Program-made: the position numbers and the translations under genes
DNA from: Chloroflexota bacterium
GTDB taxonomy: Bacteria > Chloroflexota > Anaerolineae > Anaerolineales > DRMV01
Assembly: GCA_013153375.1 (NCBI GenBank)
Contig: JAADEN010000072.1
Span: forward strand, 1-10,771
Length of the DNA stretch: 10,771 nucleotides
Reading direction: 5' to 3'
Shown: positions 1 through 7,757 of the stretch, piece after piece
How the letters are laid out: each line of letters opens with the position of its first letter
How positions within the stretch are numbered: position 1 is the stretch's first letter
The notes under the pieces: model-generated
Told to the model about the DNA's origin: nothing
Databases searched by the model: none
What the model saw: the letters and a program-made list of their open reading frames with translations, nothing else

Positions 1-1
1 C

Positions 2-1564
<1,563 letters not shown>

Positions 1565-1569
1565 GAGGC

Positions 1570-1612
1570 CCGCCGCGGCGGAAATGCTGTACAATGAAAG
1601 CCCTGGCAGGGC
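1570..1612 (+). promoter_or_regulatory. Possible weak promoter and small hairpin between mutS and the pseudouridine synthase
   Basis: The 69-base gap holds a perfect 12-base palindrome (CCGCCGCGGCGG, 1570-1581), a -10-like TACAAT at 1590-1595, and a short hairpin GCCCT-ggc-AGGGC at 1600-1612. No convincing -35 lies 16-18 bases upstream of the TACAAT. A TG pair precedes it but is one base out of register for an extended -10. A transcript starting here would carry the hairpin at its very 5' end. The hairpin has no T-run, so it is not a terminator for mutS. Read-through from mutS is equally possible. Confidence 0.35.
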
Positions 1613-1633
1613 CGCTTTGGTGAGGATTTTTCG

Positions 1634-2395
1634 ATGCCGCAGGAACGCTTGCAGAAGATTTTGGCCCGAGCCGGCATCGGCTCTCGCCGCAAATGTGAAG
1701 AACTCATCGCCCAGGGGCGGGTGACGGTCAACGGCCAGGTCGCGCACCTGGGCATGAAGGCCGACCCCCAGCGTGACGACATCCGGGTGGACGGGCAGCG
1801 CATTCGGGCCGACGAACCGCCGGTGTACATCATGGTCAACAAGCCTCGCTGGGTGCTCTCGACCATGGAGCCCGACCGCAAGCACCGCACGCTGCGCGAT
1901 CTGGTGCCCGTGCCTGAGCGGGTCTTCCCCGTGGGGCGGCTGGATTTGGAGAGCGAAGGGCTGGTGCTGTTGACCAACGACGGCGCGCTGGCCCAGCGCC
2001 TGATGCACCCGCGCTACGGACACGAGAAGGAATATCGGGTGCTGGTCGCCAAAGCGCCCGACGCCAAACAATTGCGGGCCTTCCGGCACGGCATTGTCCT
2101 GCCCGACGGGTATCGCACCCGGCCCGTGCAGGTGGATGTGCTGCGTCGCCACGGCAAGGGCGCCTGGCTGCGCATGGTGCTCACCGAAGGGCGCAAGCGC
2201 CAGATTCGGGAGATGTGTCGGGCCGTGGGATTGCCCGTGGTGCGGCTCATCCGCACCCGCATTGGCCCCTTGCGCCTGAAAGATGTGGGCGTTGGCGAGT
2301 GGCGTTACCTCACGCCCCAGGAGGTGCGCGCCTTGCGCGCGGCCGCGGGCCTGCCGGCCGAGCGCCCGTCCTCCGCCGCGGGAGAAGGAACATGA
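1634..2395 (+). CDS. rluB: RsuA/RluB-family rRNA pseudouridine synthase
   Basis: A 253-residue enzyme that isomerises a uridine in ribosomal RNA to pseudouridine. RluB members act on 23S rRNA and RsuA on 16S. An S4 RNA-binding domain occupies residues 3-50 (RLQKILARAGIGSRRKCEE, then GRVTVNG). The catalytic domain follows, with the signature GRLDLESEGLVLLTNDG around residues 101-117. Asp104 (1943-1945) is the expected catalytic nucleophile. GRKRQIREM at 186-194 is the second family signature. Length fits the family. The ATG is preceded by GAGGA at 1622-1626 with 7 bases of spacing. The stop overlaps the next gene's start as ATGA (2392-2395), so the two are probably translationally coupled. RluB is favoured over RsuA by general similarity, but the exact target uridine cannot be read from sequence. 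Confidence 0.92.
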   Translation: MPQERLQKILARAGIGSRRKCEELIAQGRVTVNGQVAHLGMKADPQRDDIRVDGQRIRADEPPVYIMVNKPRWVLSTMEPDRKHRTLRDLVPVPERVFPVGRLDLESEGLVLLTNDGALAQRLMHPRYGHEKEYRVLVAKAPDAKQLRAFRHGIVLPDGYRTRPVQVDVLRRHGKGAWLRMVLTEGRKRQIREMCRAVGLPVVRLIRTRIGPLRLKDVGVGEWRYLTPQEVRALRAAAGLPAERPSSAAGEGT

Positions 2396-2892
2396 AGACC
2401 TATATCGCCACCGTGAACGGCCGCGAGTTCCGCGTGGAGATCGTGGACGAGCGCCATGTCAAGGTCAACGGCCAGACCTACGAGGTGGACTTCACCAACA
2501 TCGGTGGACGGCCTCTGTATTCCTTGCTGGCCTCGGGGCGCTCGTTCGAGGCCAATGTCCACGGCGAGGGCGACCTCTGGCAGGTGCTGTTGCGGGGGCG
2601 TTTGTACACGGTGCAGGTCGAAGACGAGCGGGAACGGGTGCTGCGGGCCCGCGCCGGGGTGGACACCCGCGACAAACGCCCGCAACGCATTCCATCCCCC
2701 ATGCCCGGCCTCATCGTCGAGGTCCGGGTGCAGCCCGGCGACACGGTCTCCAAGGGCGCTACGCTGCTGATCTTGGAATCCATGAAGATGCAGAACGAGA
2801 TCAAGGCGCCCCGCGACGGCGTGGTGGCCGCGGTCTTCGTCCAGGCCGGGCAATCGGTCAATCAAGGCGAGGCTCTGGTGCAGTTGGAATGA
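2392..2892 (+). CDS. Biotin carboxyl carrier protein (biotinyl-domain protein)
   Basis: A 166-residue carrier whose biotin shuttles CO2 between a biotin carboxylase and a carboxyltransferase. The C-terminal biotinyl domain (about 100-166) starts at PSPMPGLIVEV and contains the canonical ESMKMQNEI. Lys132 (codon 2785-2787) is the expected biotinylation site. Residues 1-85 form a beta-rich lead domain (VNGQTYEVDF, RGRLYTVQVED) like that preceding the biotinyl domain in the alpha subunits of methylcrotonyl/propionyl-CoA carboxylases and in some stand-alone carriers. This differs from the Ala/Pro-rich leader of classical AccB. The start ATG overlaps the preceding stop by ATGA and has GGAG/AAGG sites at 2381-2388. 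The stop overlaps the next ATG at 2889-2892. No carboxylase or carboxyltransferase is in view, so its partner (acyl-CoA carboxylase or a decarboxylase pump) is unknown. Confidence 0.93.
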   Translation: MKTYIATVNGREFRVEIVDERHVKVNGQTYEVDFTNIGGRPLYSLLASGRSFEANVHGEGDLWQVLLRGRLYTVQVEDERERVLRARAGVDTRDKRPQRIPSPMPGLIVEVRVQPGDTVSKGATLLILESMKMQNEIKAPRDGVVAAVFVQAGQSVNQGEALVQLE

Positions 2893-3518
2893 CCACTTCA
2901 GGCCGCCACATCGAACGCGAAGTCAAATTTTGGGTGCGCGATTTGGCGCGTATCCGGCAGCGGCTCGAGGAGGAGGGCGCGCGGCTGGTGCAGCCGCGCG
3001 GTCACGAGTTCAACCTGCGCTTCGACACCCCTGACCGCGCGCTGGCGCGGCAGCACCGGGTGCTGCGTCTGCGCCAGGATCGCGGCGCGACTTTGACCTA
3101 CAAGGGCCCTGGCGATCCCCGCGCGGTGGTGGCCGCGCGCGAGGAGATCGAAGTGCCCATCGGCGATTTCGCGGCCGCGCGGCGTTTGCTCGAGGCGTTG
3201 GGATATCAGGTCGTGCTGGAATACGAGAAGTACCGCACGGTCTATGCCTGGGGCGCGACCCAGGTGATGCTGGACGAAACGCCCTTGGGCGCCTTCGTCG
3301 AAATCGAAGGGCCTGCGGTGGACGAGATTCGGGCCGTGGCCGCGGCGCTGAATCTGCGCTGGGAGCACCGTCTGACGGCCAGTTATGCGGCGTTGTTCGA
3401 GCGCTTACGCGGCCGACTGACGCCCGCGCCCCGGCATCTCACCTTCGCCGCGCTGCGCCCGCATCAGCCCTTGCCCCCGGATTGGCTGCCCGTGCCTCCC
3501 GCGGACGCGGCGGCCTGA
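2889..3518 (+). CDS. CYTH-domain protein, CyaB-like (class IV adenylate cyclase / triphosphatase superfamily)
   Basis: A 209-residue protein of the CYTH (triphosphate tunnel) superfamily. Members bind triphosphates plus divalent metal; known activities include class IV adenylate cyclase, thiamine triphosphatase and inorganic triphosphatase. The diagnostic ExExK is EREVK at residues 9-13. Tunnel residues follow in the expected order: basic R60, R62 and K72 (LRLRQ, TYKGP), acidic E85, E86 and E88 (REEIEVP), K114 and R116 (EYEKYRTVY), D129 (MLDETPLG), and E138 and E140 (FVEIEGP). All key charges appear intact, so it should be catalytically competent. FVEIEGP and the length favour the CyaB-like branch, but the substrate cannot be assigned. 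The last 35 residues form a Pro-rich tail outside the fold. The start is chosen by the ATGA overlap with the biotin carrier gene; no strong ribosome site is visible. The 3' end overlaps the convergent phosphatase gene by 55 bases. Confidence 0.88.
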   Translation: MTTSGRHIEREVKFWVRDLARIRQRLEEEGARLVQPRGHEFNLRFDTPDRALARQHRVLRLRQDRGATLTYKGPGDPRAVVAAREEIEVPIGDFAAARRLLEALGYQVVLEYEKYRTVYAWGATQVMLDETPLGAFVEIEGPAVDEIRAVAAALNLRWEHRLTASYAALFERLRGRLTPAPRHLTFAALRPHQPLPPDWLPVPPADAAA

Positions 3519-4303
3519 CGCAACGCGTCTTGCACCTGGGCCAGGATCTCGGCTCCCGAGGCCGCGATCAGCCACGCCCGGCGCCGCGTGTAATCCACCC
3601 CCGGCTGCAAAGGGAAGAAGTCTTCGCCCTGCCAGGCCGCGTAACGGCCGCCCGCGGCTTTGACCAGGACGCGCGCCGCGGCCGCATCCCACACGCGCGG
3701 CGCGCAGTCCACCGCGGCCAGCAGGGTGCCGCGGGCCACCAAAGCCTGCATCCACACGCCCGAACCGATGGCGCGCACTTTCCAGGGCCAGCGCGCCCGG
3801 CGGTAAGGGCCGGGCAAAGGCGCGCAGACGCCCATCAGCGCGATGCCGTGCTCGGGCGGCCGGGCGCGCACTTGCAGGCGCTGGCCGTTGAGCCACGCGC
3901 CGCGGTCCCGCCAGCCCGTGTACATTTCGTTCAACAAAGGGAAGTAGGCCGCGGCCAGCAAGGGTTGGCCCTGCGCGTCCACATAGGCCACCGACACGCC
4001 CCACACGGGCAGGCCGAAGGCGAAGTTGTGGGTGCCGTCCAGGGGATCCACGATCCAGGCGCCGGCCGGAGAGGGCGTGTAGGTCGCGGCGCTCTCTTCG
4101 CTGATGACCACCGCGTCAGGATCGGCCGCACCCAACAGCCGCCGCGCCAGCGCATCGGCCGCGGTGTCGGCCTCGGTCACCAAAGTGTGGTCGGCTTTGC
4201 GGTTCGCGGGCCGACCCGTGGGGCGGAAGGCCCGGCGCAGCAACGCGCCCACCTGCCGGGCCACGGCCTGAGCCAAGTCGAAACGGGTTTGGACATCGAG
4301 CAT
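3464..4303 (-). CDS. suhB: Inositol monophosphatase family protein
   Basis: A 279-residue Mg-dependent sugar/inositol phosphate phosphatase of the IMPase/FIG superfamily. Likely substrates are inositol-1-phosphate or related phosphate esters; histidinol phosphate and 3'-phosphoadenosine phosphate are family alternatives. Family motifs are in order: LVTEADTAAD (41-50), ISEES with metal ligand E70, WIVDPLDGTHNF with D86 and D89, the VSVAYVD strand, and VWDAAAARVLVKAAGG with D206. The start is taken at 4303 because GAGG lies 8 bases upstream. The frame stays open further up but would run into the tRNA gene. The final 18 codons overlap the CYTH gene on the other strand. No good promoter is visible in the 55 bases between the upstream hairpin and the ATG, so it may rely on read-through from the tRNA transcription unit. 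The symbol is used in the broad family sense. Confidence 0.92.
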   Translation of the reverse strand: MLDVQTRFDLAQAVARQVGALLRRAFRPTGRPANRKADHTLVTEADTAADALARRLLGAADPDAVVISEESAATYTPSPAGAWIVDPLDGTHNFAFGLPVWGVSVAYVDAQGQPLLAAAYFPLLNEMYTGWRDRGAWLNGQRLQVRARPPEHGIALMGVCAPLPGPYRRARWPWKVRAIGSGVWMQALVARGTLLAAVDCAPRVWDAAAARVLVKAAGGRYAAWQGEDFFPLQPGVDYTRRRAWLIAASGAEILAQVQDALRQAAASAGGTGSQSGGKG

Positions 4304-4358
4304 GACGAACGCCTCGGAGCAGAAGATGAGGGCACGATACGCCGTGTCCGACGCGACA

Positions 4359-4385
4359 AAGCCCCCGGTCCACGACCGAGGGCCC
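4359..4385 (-). terminator. Hairpin directly behind tRNA-Pro, probable weak terminator or processing signal
   Basis: Read on the minus strand, two bases after the encoded CCA, GGGCCCTCGGTC pairs with GACCGGGGGCTT across a GTG loop. This gives a 12-pair stem that includes three G-T wobbles. Only three Ts close the stem and are followed by G, so termination may be partial. That would allow read-through into the phosphatase gene 55 bases further on. Confidence 0.5.
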
Positions 4386-4387
4386 TG

Positions 4388-4465
4388 TGGTCGGGGCGGG
4401 CGGATTTGAACCGCCGACCCCCGCAACCCCATTGCGGTGCGCTATCCGGACTGCGCCACGCCCCG
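4388..4465 (-). tRNA. tRNA-Pro (anticodon GGG), with encoded CCA end
   Basis: The minus strand folds into a full cloverleaf. The acceptor stem CGGGGCG pairs with CGCCCCG. The D stem is GCGC/GCGC with loop AGTCCGGATA. The anticodon stem CCGCA/TGCGG encloses loop ATGGGGT, so the anticodon is GGG, reading CCC (and CCU by wobble) proline codons. The variable loop is GGGTC and the T arm is GGCGG-TTCAAAT-CCGCC. The discriminator is A and the 5' base is C, as usual for bacterial tRNA-Pro. The 3' CCA is encoded at 4388-4390. The body is 75 bases plus CCA. It sits between the glycosyltransferase gene (92 bases upstream) and the phosphatase gene, with its own promoter. Confidence 0.96.
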
Positions 4466-4475
4466 ACGCGCTTCG

Positions 4476-4504
4476 ATTATAACCGCACTTGGCACAGAGT
4501 GCAA
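4476..4504 (-). promoter_or_regulatory. Promoter of tRNA-Pro
   Basis: On the minus strand, TTGCAC (4499-4504) and a perfect TATAAT (4476-4481) are separated by 17 bases. The predicted start near 4469 falls a few bases before the mature tRNA 5' end at 4465. The -35 matches the consensus TTGACA only in its first three bases. Confidence 0.72.
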
Positions 4505-4508
4505 GCCT

Positions 4509-4533
4509 CGCGGGGCCAAAACCTCGCCCCGCG
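4509..4533. other. GC-rich stem-loop in the gap between the glycosyltransferase gene and the tRNA promoter
   Basis: CGCGGGGC at 4509-4516 and GCCCCGCG at 4526-4533 form a perfect 8-pair stem with a 9-base loop. It lies 24 bases past the glycosyltransferase stop and immediately upstream of the tRNA -35. There is no T-run on either strand, so it is not a classical intrinsic terminator. It could stabilise the 3' end of the operon transcript or act with Rho. Confidence 0.4.
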
Positions 4534-4557
4534 GAGGGCGACCAGCCCGCCGGGGGT

Positions 4558-6156
4558 TCAGTCCGCGTCCGGCGGCCGCGGCGCGGACGGGAGGTGCACA
4601 AACCACCAGCGGGGCAGATGACGCCAACGCTCCGGCGCGGCCACGGGCGCGCGGGTGGCCCAAAGCGTGAGGTCGTACAGTTGCCGCAACGCGGGGTCGC
4701 GGAGGTGGTTTTCGCCCGTGCGCAAAGAGCGCAGGTAGCCCGGCGGCAGGGCGCGCTCGTAGTGGCCGGGCCGCCAAAGACGCCCGTCGGCATCGGGCAG
4801 GCGGGCCAGGAAGGGGTCGGTCAGGGCCCAGACATCCAGCACCATTTTCTCGGTGCCGGCCCAATAGCCGAACATGCCCACGCTGTCCACCACCGCGATG
4901 GGCTCCGCGCTGGAGCGGAAGGTGTAGCCCATCTGGCTCCAGGCGTACGGCGGGAAGAAGGGCGGCGCGTCAGGCTCGAGCCGCCACGCCACATAAGTCA
5001 GCAGGGAGGTGTAACGGAAGTAGCGCCCGCGCTCGTCGCCCACGCCCCATTGCAGGTAGAAGTCGGGTTCCACATAGTGATCCCACGGGCTGGTGACCGG
5101 CGTGTGGGGGAAGAGCAGCGCGTAGAGGCCCAGGGCCGCGAGCGCGGCCTTGGGACGCCAGCCCCGCCAGGTCGGGGGTGGGGCCAGGATCAGCCCGCCT
5201 CCGAGGAGCCATACATAGAGGAAGGCCGGGAAGCGTCCGGCCATGAAGTCGCCGCCGACCCAGGTCAAATCCAGGGCGTAGAGGGCCGCGCCCGCGACCA
5301 GCATCCGCCCCTGGACGCCCCCGCGGTGCAGCAGCCGCGCCGCGAAAAGCAGGATCAACGCCAGGGTCACGGGATCCAACAGCATCTGGCCGACCCAGTA
5401 GCGCAGGCCCTGGGCCAGAACCGTCGCCCGCGGCAGGCCGTGGAACATCTTGGCGTACACGGGGTTGGGCACGGGCGAGCCGTAGTAGGCCAGCGCGAAG
5501 CCGTACCACAAGCCCGCGGGGATCAGCCCCGGGAGCAGACCGCGCCCCCAATCCCGGCGTGGGAGGGCGCGGGCCTGCCAGGCGCGTTGCAACCACGCGG
5601 GCGCGATCAGGGCCAGCAGGTCCAGGCGGGTCAGAGCCACCAGGCCGGCCCACGCGTTGAGCCGCGGCCACGCCCGGAGGTCGTCCCCCGCAGCAGGCAG
5701 GTAGGCGTGCAAGAAGCCGCTGAGCGTCCAGTAGGCCAGGGCGGTCTCCAGGCCCGAGGTGGTGTAGTCCATGAAGCCGTTGCTGACCAGCCAGGCGGCC
5801 AGCAGCAGGGCGTGGGCCTGGGGAGTGGGCAGGCGCTGACGCCAGCGCTGCCAGGTGAGCGCGGTGAAGAACAGGCCCGGCAGCAGGGCCAGCAGATAGC
5901 CGTCGCGCAGCCCGACCCGCAGCGCGGCCAGGATGCCGTACCACAGGGGGCCGGTGAAGGTCTGCACCCGCCAGCCCGTGTTCCACACGGGGCCGTGGCC
6001 GGCCCAGAGTTGCTCCACCGAGCGCAAATAGATGTAGGCATCATCGCACAGCCACGCGTTGCGCAGGGCGGTGATGACGAACAGGGCCCACAGGCCCCAG
6101 CGCAGCCAGGCCCAGCCCGAGGATTCAGCGTCGGGCCGCGCGGACTTCGAATTCAT
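4558..6156 (-). CDS. Integral membrane GT-C-type glycosyltransferase, AftB-like
   Basis: A 532-residue polytopic membrane protein. After a short cytoplasmic tail, a first membrane helix (about 17-36) leads to CDDAYIYLRS at 37-46, matching the acidic loop motif of GT-C transferases, which use polyprenyl-phosphate sugars on the outer face. Further family-like blocks are WNTGWRVQTFTGPLW (58-72), YGSPVPNPVYAKM (225-237) and WVGGDFMAGRFP (299-310). About nine or ten hydrophobic helices run to residue 350. A soluble C-terminal part follows with GDERGRYFRYTSLL, VDSVGMFGYWAG, LTDPFLARLP and GHYERALPPGYL. This block order resembles the AftB/GT89 arabinofuranosyltransferase group as I recall it. The sugar and acceptor cannot be inferred. 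GAGGTGG lies 7 bases before the ATG. The start overlaps the end of the upstream protease gene by 32 bases, indicating an operon. Confidence 0.8.
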   Translation of the reverse strand: MNSKSARPDAESSGWAWLRWGLWALFVITALRNAWLCDDAYIYLRSVEQLWAGHGPVWNTGWRVQTFTGPLWYGILAALRVGLRDGYLLALLPGLFFTALTWQRWRQRLPTPQAHALLLAAWLVSNGFMDYTTSGLETALAYWTLSGFLHAYLPAAGDDLRAWPRLNAWAGLVALTRLDLLALIAPAWLQRAWQARALPRRDWGRGLLPGLIPAGLWYGFALAYYGSPVPNPVYAKMFHGLPRATVLAQGLRYWVGQMLLDPVTLALILLFAARLLHRGGVQGRMLVAGAALYALDLTWVGGDFMAGRFPAFLYVWLLGGGLILAPPPTWRGWRPKAALAALGLYALLFPHTPVTSPWDHYVEPDFYLQWGVGDERGRYFRYTSLLTYVAWRLEPDAPPFFPPYAWSQMGYTFRSSAEPIAVVDSVGMFGYWAGTEKMVLDVWALTDPFLARLPDADGRLWRPGHYERALPPGYLRSLRTGENHLRDPALRQLYDLTLWATRAPVAAPERWRHLPRWWFVHLPSAPRPPDAD

Positions 6157-7732
6157 CGAAGGCCACCTCGAAGTCCCCGTGGTCGAGGGTGCCGACGAAC
6201 AACCCGGCGTCGCCGGGCTGGCGCAGGCTGGTGTCGCTGATCAAGGCGACGGGATAGTCGTTGACCCACAAGGCCAGATGGGGGCCGAAGCAGATCAGGC
6301 CGATCTCGTTCCATTGGGTGGGCTCGAAGGCCGCCTCGGGCGGGAGCGGTTCGAGGCCGCTCAAGAAGTCGAATTCGCCCGCCTCCATTTTGCCGATGTA
6401 GTAGTAGCCGTCCGCGGTCAGCGCGGCCGCGTAGAAGGTGTTGATGTCCTGGTAGCGGCACAGCAGCCCGAAGTCGCCGTCCTCCACAGGGCGCACGAGC
6501 CGCGCTTTGATTTTGACCACCACATCCGCGATCTGAAGGTCGGTGGTGAAGGTGTGCAGGAAGTTGGGATTCAGAAGGGTCACATACATCGCGCCGTCCG
6601 CGTAGCGGATGCGGGCCTCGGGGTCGTCGGGGTCGGAGGTCCAGCCGGGCGTGGGGGTGTCGAGGGCGTCCTGCTCCAGCACGGGGCCCGGATGACGCCA
6701 GATTTCCTCCAGCCCCCGGGTCGGGGTCGGCCGCGAGGATGGCGCCGCGGTGGGCCGCGCGACCCGGCCCTGCCGCGCGGCCTCTACCAGAGGTTGGGCC
6801 AGATCCACGGGGCGCAGCGCGTTGATGAAGCCGCCGATGGGCACGCACGCGTCGCGTTCGTCCACGACGCCGTCGTGGTTGGTGTCCACCAGCACGCGGC
6901 AATCCACCACCTCCGCGTCCTCGCCTGCGCCCAGGCGGGTGGGCACGGCCACCAACTCGCCGCGCGCGTTCAGGGCCGCGCCGCCGCTGTTGCCGCCGGC
7001 CAGGGTCGCGGTGGTCTTGATGAAGGCCCGCGGGCCGTAGGGCGGGTCTTCGATGAAGCCCGCCACTTCGCCTTTGGTGAGGGTGATGGTGTCGCCCCCG
7101 ATGCCGGGATAGCCCAAAATCACCAGTTCGTCCCCCAGGCGCAACTCGGACGCGCTGCCCAACGGCAGATAGGGGAGATTCAGGCCCTCGGTGGGCACCG
7201 GGCGGCCCTGGAGGTCGCGCGCGACGCGCAGCACGGCCAGGTCCAGATCCCAATCGGCTTGCAGCACCTCGGCGAAGTATCGGGGCTGGGGCGGCCGGTC
7301 TTCGCGTTCGGTGACCAGAATCAACAGCGAGACCGCGTCCACATCGTCGTCCGCGGTGGGGAGCGCGATGTGCGCGTTGGTCAGAATGAGCCCGTCGGGG
7401 CTGATGATGCTGCCCGAGCCGGTCCAGACGGGGTCGTTTTGCTCGTCCAGGGCCACGATTTGCACCACCGCGCGGAAGGGCACCTGGGTCATGGTGTCGG
7501 TCGCGGGCGTGGGTGCCTCCGTGGACGCCTCGGTCGCGGCCGCGGCGGGCGTGGACGACGCCACGGGCTCGGGCGGCACGGGGGTCGGTCCGGGCAGCAG
7601 CGCGACGCCGGCGACGAACAATCCCCCGCATCCCAGGCACACGGTCAGCAGGGCGATGAAGATGGCGCCTATCCAGATCCAGGTTCTACCGCGGCGCGTG
7701 GACGCCCGCGGCGAGGGCGTGAAAGTGCTCAT
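6125..7732 (-). CDS. Membrane-anchored trypsin-like serine protease with C-terminal beta-sandwich domain
   Basis: A 535-residue protein, probably exported and anchored by one N-terminal helix (about 19-47, after a basic RTRRGR-type tail). A Thr/Pro/Ala-rich linker spans 48-82. The protease domain (about 84-320) carries the chymotrypsin-fold triad: His121 in LTNAHI, Asp164 in DLDLAVL, and Ser249 in GGNSGGAAL. There is no PDZ domain, unlike DegP/HtrA. Near the end of the protease domain, Cys278 and Cys296 bracket DTNHDGVVDERD, an EF-hand-type calcium-loop pattern. After a second Pro/Thr linker, residues 350-535 form a beta-rich domain (DGDFGLLCRYQD, YYYIGKMEAGEF, FVGTLDHGDFEV). It resembles the concanavalin/LamG-like or 3-keto-disaccharide-hydrolase fold, perhaps glycan-binding. 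The gene lies 25 bases after the phosphoribosyltransferase and overlaps the glycosyltransferase start. Its ribosome site (AAGGA) is rather far, 11 bases from the ATG. Substrate unknown. Confidence 0.87.
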   Translation of the reverse strand: MSTFTPSPRASTRRGRTWIWIGAIFIALLTVCLGCGGLFVAGVALLPGPTPVPPEPVASSTPAAAATEASTEAPTPATDTMTQVPFRAVVQIVALDEQNDPVWTGSGSIISPDGLILTNAHIALPTADDDVDAVSLLILVTEREDRPPQPRYFAEVLQADWDLDLAVLRVARDLQGRPVPTEGLNLPYLPLGSASELRLGDELVILGYPGIGGDTITLTKGEVAGFIEDPPYGPRAFIKTTATLAGGNSGGAALNARGELVAVPTRLGAGEDAEVVDCRVLVDTNHDGVVDERDACVPIGGFINALRPVDLAQPLVEAARQGRVARPTAAPSSRPTPTRGLEEIWRHPGPVLEQDALDTPTPGWTSDPDDPEARIRYADGAMYVTLLNPNFLHTFTTDLQIADVVVKIKARLVRPVEDGDFGLLCRYQDINTFYAAALTADGYYYIGKMEAGEFDFLSGLEPLPPEAAFEPTQWNEIGLICFGPHLALWVNDYPVALISDTSLRQPGDAGLFVGTLDHGDFEVAFDEFEVRAARR

Positions 7733-7757
7733 GAGTCCAGGGTTCCTTCGTCGAGAT

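Noticed and set aside
1727..2475. GGTCAACGGCCAG occurring in both the pseudouridine synthase and biotin carrier genes, as a possible repeat
   Set aside because: Both copies encode Val-Asn-Gly-Gln in unrelated proteins using preferred codons. There are only two copies and no extended similarity.
4304..4432. N-terminal extension of the phosphatase to an ATG at 4432
   Set aside because: The extra codons would be read from the tRNA-Pro sequence and the hairpin behind it. The ATG at 4303 has a good ribosome site and matches the family N-terminus.
4484..4504. Imperfect inverted repeat CTTGGCAC...GTGCAAG overlapping the tRNA promoter spacer, as a possible operator
   Set aside because: The arms match only with a bulge, the repeat is short, and a tRNA gene is an unlikely target for a specific repressor. 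Probably chance.
4489..6240. A 583-codon plus-strand open frame opposite the glycosyltransferase gene
   Set aside because: The translation is Gln/Gly/Arg/Ala-rich low-complexity sequence without any domain, as expected for the antisense of a GC-rich gene. The minus strand encodes a coherent membrane protein.
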